A stretch of 64,000 nt of DNA from Wuchereria bancrofti (lineage: Eukaryota; Nematoda; Chromadorea; Rhabditida; Onchocercidae), in the NCBI GenBank assembly GCA_005281725.1, contig SSBO01000012.1:16928084-16992083 (forward strand), given 5' to 3'. Made by a program: the position numbers and the translations under genes. The notes below the pieces were generated by a model. That model worked only from the letters and a program-made list of their open reading frames with translations. It was not told the DNA's origin and did no database searches. Within the stretch, counting starts at the first letter, position 1. Every line of letters begins with the position of its first letter. Positions 58,893 to 64,000 of the stretch are shown one piece after another.

Positions 58893-61222
58893 CTTTGAGG
58901 CAGAAAGAATATCAAGAAGCTGACTATGACAGAGTGTTACTTAAGCTTTTGAAAGGTTTTTTTCCCAGTATTCAGACTGTCATTATTTCGCATGAAAGTA
59001 CGGCTATAGGTAAGGGATCGAATCGTCTGGATCTATGTAAATGTCGGTCTTTGAATTTCGGCATTGATGTTGAAGCTGGTGATATAAAAAGTCCCGGTTA
59101 TCCTACCAATTACTGTAACAATCTAAATTGTAAATATGAGGTTTGTTTGTTTGTGGTCTTTTTAAATTCGAAACTTAATGATTTATTGGAATAGATATGA
59201 ATGAATATGAAAGAGAACTTATCCAGCAACATTATAAACTATGTGCTGTTTTGCTCTGTCTCCTCTTTAGATTTTTATTGAGAATACCCGCAGAAAATCC
59301 CTCATCAGATCAGTTTCAGATAGATACAGTTCCGGGTCAGTCAATTCACTTATCAATTGTTTCTTTTGAAACTGAACGACATGATTCTCTTAGGATTCAT
59401 CAAACATTTATATTTGCAAACACTCAATATTCGGCTTGTATTGCTACGTGTGTAACTTACAGAAACCTTCACATTTCCGTTTTTTTTTTTTGTTTCCAGA
59501 AGAAAGCATTGTTTACATTACAGCTTCTTTCTATGACAATCGCACTTCCCTTATAATTCTTCCCAGGTGTCCCAATAAGTTGAAAGCATGGAGACGCCGA
59601 GGAATATATGCCTAAAAAATTACAAGTAAACTGTTAAAACACTACTGCATATTTGCTATCAAACATTTATCTGAAGATTGATGTGGATTACTAATAAGTA
59701 ATGTATTGAATGATGGAAAAGGCATTGTAAGGGGTGATGACGACTTAATAAATTGAAGAGATGATGGGCGAAAGAATAAATGATAGCCAAATTTCTAATT
59801 TTTTACTTTCTTAATAATTCAATATAAATATTGTAAAACTTTAAAAAGGCTTAGGCTATACGGGAAAGACATCGGTTGGCCATCATTTGCGTCTTCTATT
59901 AGCAGCGGATTCATCCTGAAATTCGTCACCGACAGTACAGAAACATTTGGCGGATTTCGCGCTCGCTTTAACAGAGTCAATATCACTTCACCAAGTACGC
60001 TACGTTCGTGACTTTTTGTTTTCTTTTGCTTTTGTAAAAGAATAATATTTCGTCACGGATTGCACGATCAGCTGAAACTTAAAGTGGTTATTTCTGCTTT
60101 TTATTATTTTAAATCAAGCTATGAGTTAAGGACTGCAGCCCCTTCATCTTTATTAATTCAGTCCAATCAAACTGATGTGCGAATTGACAATCAGAATATC
60201 CAAATATTATTTGGATATTCGGTATTTTTTCCATTTTAATTCATATAATTATTTAATCTTAATATTCAAAAGATATATTATATTACAGCTAACTCCTGTC
60301 CGAAATTCTTCCATGAAGCGACGAATGAAGATAAAGCATTACCTAGTCCGCCAACTAATTTCGCATACTTCGCTGGTTGCGCTTATATGCTTAACACCAG
60401 TGAAGGTCACGGTATAAAATTAAATCTAAAATCGCTCGCTTATAAGGCCAAGTTTATCATTTATGAAACGGAAAATTACCATGTTCCTCCGGCAGATCAT
60501 ACTACTTCTCCATTATTCGAGTATGACCAATTTCAGAATACTTTTGAACAAATAAAAACCAGTTGTGTTTCAATCACTGTGGAAACTAATGTAAATGCTG
60601 CAAAATTGCTACATAACTTTTTACGATTTTTGTAAAACTTCTTGTTTTCCTACAGGAGTGCTGGATTGATGGAAGCTGCCCCGAAAGAAATAATATCACG
60701 GACAAATTCTATATTGATACAGATAAAAATAATGCAGCCGGATTTGTTTCCGGCTACAGCGCATAGCAAATTCTTATTTGAAGCTCAGTTCAGCCGCACC
60801 GACAGCCGTAAGTTCCAATTTTATCGGACTCAAATGAAGTAATCTTGATTACATTTTGACTACGTTTGAAATGATCCTTGTATTATAAAAGTTGTGAGTT
60901 ATTATTTGATAATCAAAGAACGAAAATTGCTTTTATTCAGCATGCAAATGTTTCCCGAGAAGTTATACCATTCGAATTGACCGTCCAACCACACTGTCCT
61001 CTCCCGGATTTCCTCTTGAATATTGCGACAAATTGGACTGTGAAACAGAGCTTCGACTTGATAAATATGCTGTCGATTCTACCCATCATAATGCAATAAT
61101 CATAGAAATTCATTCATTCAACCTAGAACACGGTTCTGATTTCGTACATTTCCTAGACAGATCGAAGCATTCATCTAGATATTTAATAAGGTACAGTGCA
61201 AAACTGATCCATTGTGACAAAG

Positions 61223-61306
<84 letters not shown>

Positions 61307-64000
61307 TATTATGAAGTAACCAAGACTTACATGTTTTTTATCACTTCAAAAGTCCTTTAATTAACATTGATTAACAAATATTTTTTGCATATCCATTCTA
61401 TGACATCAGTAATTGCTGAGCAATCTCTTAGGAATAAACAAGGAGTGGGAGAAGTTCAAATGGTTGACTGCTTTGTCATCATCTATTTCTGCTTTTGCTT
61501 TTCATAAAACTGCTTTAATAATTGTTTAGAAAAGATATTTAAATGCTATGAAGATTGAAGTTCTGTTATTAAAACAGAAAAAATACAGATATAATAAGTA
61601 AATTGAAGCTTGGATAAATGTTGCAGTCGCACTGGTGAATTATCAGCAAGTCGTAATAGATTTTTTACATTCTGCGGGGAAAGTGCCGTACTACGAATGA
61701 ATACTGATTCTACGGTTACAAATAACAGCTTTAATATGACTATTAGTGCCATACAAAAGGAAAGTGGTAATTACATTCTCCTATTAAAATATTCAATTAG
61801 TAAAGTTTTATTTCTTCATCGTTTGTTAAAAAAACATTCCAGAAAAAATGAGTAAAATTATTGAAATTTAAAATTGCCGATGTAAAGGTGAAGCACAGCC
61901 ACTGGGATTTTCATCATCAGCAGGAACGTTTTCATTCAATTCAGCTGTGGGCTGTGGCTTTCTAGACTGCTTCTTTCAGTTTAATCGTCCTGTAACTGTA
62001 AGTTCTAATCTATCAGATGAATGTTGTGGACGTGCTCAACAACAATGCAAGTAAAACAGTGGGATAAATTATTAATTTGAGCTAAATGTTTATTTATAGT
62101 TTATCAGAATATTTGAAATATTCCTTATTAAAGGCTTTGGATGCGGATCGAATACGACTAGTAGTAAATATTACTTACATTTTCAAGAATGGCGAAGAAG
62201 AATTTCTGGAAATGTTGATAAACATCAATAATTACAATATCATTCCTTCACATCTCAATGAACGGAATATTATTATGCATGTCAAAATATGCTTTGGGTA
62301 TAAGAACAGCCTTAAGTTTAACTTTCATTTGTGCAATTTATCACATACTGGATTAAGGAGTAATTATTAAATGGGATAGCTATTTACAATTTTCATATTT
62401 CCATCTCTGTTACCATTTCTGACACTAAAAACTGGAGTGTTCCATATCTCGCAAGATTCTTTTTATCTTCGATTCCTATAATTCGCCTAAATTGAGGATA
62501 CGTAAGAAGTAAGTTTGCTAAAACCAATACGGTAGCATCAATACAGTAACATAGATCTGATTGTAGCAAAAAAAGCAGGAGGCCAGATATTTATTTGAAA
62601 TGAAAGAGTAAGTGAAAACATACAAAGATGACAAAACATCAGTATCTGGAGTTCGAAATTCAGCGTTAGAAGAAAAGTAGAAGCGATCATTGTCATAATA
62701 GAAATACTTAGTGTGTAGTAAAAGTCGGGAAATCTGGAAATGAATTTGTGAGGAAATAATATAAAAACTTAGTGAATAACTACATTGGAAACCGCCACGT
62801 ATTCAAAAATAATTAAATAACTGATTGCTATTCTGAAATGCATATGAGCGTTTAGATACCCAAAGATGTAATATTATAGTTTAAATTTTGTAATAAGCCG
62901 TGCAATTATTCGTTCATATGTATATTCCAATAATTTGGGAATAATATTTACATAAACCAGCGTTAACTCAAAGTGGGACGGAGGTGATAACGAATGATAC
63001 ACCAATGATGACTTGGTATCACTTGACATCTGATATCAACAGAAATACTGCTCACTTCGAATTTGATTACAAATGGAAATCAAGTTTGTTTTTCTATCTA
63101 TTAAGGTTAAATAGAAGGTTAGTGATTTGAAGATTTTTCTACATAGAACATTTCTTCTACATATAAATTATCTTTTACATAGAAGCTTGCCATCTGGTTT
63201 CATATCATTTCTAAAAACTGCAATCATTATTGTTCATTTGTAAGCTATTTGCTGTGTTTGCAGGAAGGAAAAATTGTTTTATATTAGGAAACGTAAAAGT
63301 GTCAATTTGAATTTTAACTTAGGAATAAAAATACAATATAAAAGGTGATTGATTAAGTAATTAATAGTCAGGAACACGTATTGAAATTCAAATTTTAAGT
63401 GTTACCCGATTTAAATTTAAAATTCAGTTAAATAAGTTCTTACTGAGCATAGTTCAGTATGTGAATGTGGCTGTTTGGAACTGAAAGCAAAGAAAGGTTT
63501 GTGGAAGCAGCTCACATCACTCGACTATCCCGATCATTACTGTAATTTGATGAAATGCAAATACTTGATAACCGCACCACAAGGATGCATTGTTGATGCA
63601 AATATCACTGAATTAGCTTTAGAGCCTAACGAAGATGTGCTGGCTATTTTTGATGGTACTAACATAACCGATAGACGAATTAAAATGTTTGTTTCACACT
63701 TTTCTTTTTTCGTATGTTTTAAATTATCTAAAAGACACTCATTTTATAGTAATTTCTTACTGAATGAGTGAAACTGTATGCACAGAGTAGCAAAAGATCT
63801 AATTATATTCGCATGATTAATTTTGCAGTACCAGTGGAGTTGAAATTTTCACAGATTTATTACGAAGTACCGCCGAAACGATGACAGTTTACTTTGAAAC
63901 CGATAGCAGTATCACCAATAAAGGATTCGTCTTATATTATACTGCTGGTCCTTTTCTTTTTATTTTGGAACGTCAGCATTTTCAAGTACAGATTGAGAGA
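58893..64000 (+). CDS. Multi-CUB-domain secreted protein (partial, runs off the window)
   Basis: CUB domains are extracellular beta-sandwich modules for protein or glycan binding. Supported exons: 58893-59148 (CKCRSLNF, KSPGYPTNYCNNLNC), 59271-59447 (ENPSSDQFQID, HLSIVSFETE), 59855-59994 (LYGKDIGWPSF, FVTDSTETFGGFRARF), 60289-60592 (SCPKFFHEATNED), 60656-60807, 60941-61190 (CKCFPRSYTI, LSSPGFPLEYCDKLDC), 61627-61766 (FFTFCGESAVLRMNTDSTVTNN), 63453-63686 (CECGCLELK, SLDYPDHYCNLMKC) and 63829 onward (ETMTVYFETDSSI, GFVLYYTA). Most junctions keep phase. The exon at 60656-60807 does not: its two halves (DTDKNNAAGF and HSKFLFEAQFSR) lie in different frames, so there is a sequence error or real damage near 60755. 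Exons between 61770 and 62370 are unresolved. No paralogue name is offered. Confidence 0.75.
61191..61626. other. CUB-gene intron
   Basis: Intron between the two halves of one CUB domain. It holds the ATT microsatellite described separately; the left copy has the corresponding degenerate repeat just after its N gap. Confidence 0.7.
61225..61314. repeat. (ATT)n trinucleotide microsatellite
   Basis: A nearly pure ATT/TTA tract of about 90 bp. Its counterpart at 19086-19195 is interrupted by many ACT/GTT variants. The long poly-Leu ORF across it is spurious. Confidence 0.95.
62371..63452. other. Intron-like AT-rich sequence before the last CUB domain
   Basis: Conserved with 20200-21330 of the left copy but without recognisable exons. 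Confidence 0.5.

Larger units (their letters stand above)
57091..63966. repeat. Right copy of a segmental duplication (partner 1-21791)
   Basis: Collinear, same orientation, with the left copy including introns and flanks. Divergence is substantial (many substitutions and indels), so it is a paralogous duplication and not an assembly echo. The left boundary cannot be set because the left copy starts at base 1 of the window. Confidence 0.9.

Noticed and set aside
61033..61314. ORF ending in a poly-leucine run
   Set aside because: The leucines come from the ATT/TTA microsatellite in an intron; the true CUB exon uses another frame and ends at 61190.
1..64000. CRISPR arrays, bacterial operons, tRNA or rRNA genes
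   Set aside because: None seen; the window has eukaryotic intron-exon structure throughout, and no sequence with a full tRNA T-arm and acceptor pairing was noticed.

Overview
The window looks like nuclear DNA of a nematode, most likely a clade III/filarial-type worm. It is AT-rich, introns end in the nematode-style TTTTCAG/TTTCAG acceptor, the genes are split into many short exons, and a BEL/Pao retroelement is present. Species is not determined; the assignment rests on splice-site style and overall character.

Layout. 1-21791 is a decayed copy of a CUB-domain secreted-protein gene. It is cut at base 3617, inside a CUB exon, by about 15.4 kb of BEL/Pao material. That insert holds an LTR (3618-4197), 6.7 kb of AT-rich sequence with no recognised gene, a second LTR (10874-11311), an uninterrupted 2,324-codon gag-pol-env-like polyprotein on the minus strand (18311 down to 11337), and a third LTR (18343-18983) running into a run of Ns. 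From 24465 to 42118 lie plus-strand exons of a Ser/Gln-rich, C-terminally coiled-coil protein I could not identify, with long AT-rich introns and several reading-frame slips. 46718-47687 carries the last three exons of MO25/CAB39, the scaffold subunit of the LKB1-STRAD kinase complex; its 5' half is missing, probably in the gap at 46562. 48134-48385 is an unassigned minus-strand coding exon. 50002-51724 (minus) is a complete five-exon selenoprotein T homologue with Cys in place of Sec. It is transcribed divergently from 52333-56789, a 13-exon angiomotin-like coiled-coil protein ending in a hydrophobic PDZ-ligand-type tail. 57091-64000 is the better-preserved copy of the CUB gene and runs off the window.

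Two points shape any reading of the window. First, the CUB block is a direct segmental duplication (1-21791 and 57091-63966) flanking the other genes; the left copy is clearly a pseudogene. Second, seven of the eight isolated single Ns sit exactly between two near-identical direct repeats (153 bp to 1.5 kb). These are most simply contig-overlap or haplotype artefacts of assembly, so genes and ORFs in those repeats should be counted once.

The window mixes conserved signalling and ER genes (MO25, SELENOT, angiomotin-like) with a fast-evolving CUB locus. No operon-like functional link between them is evident beyond the shared SELENOT/angiomotin upstream region.
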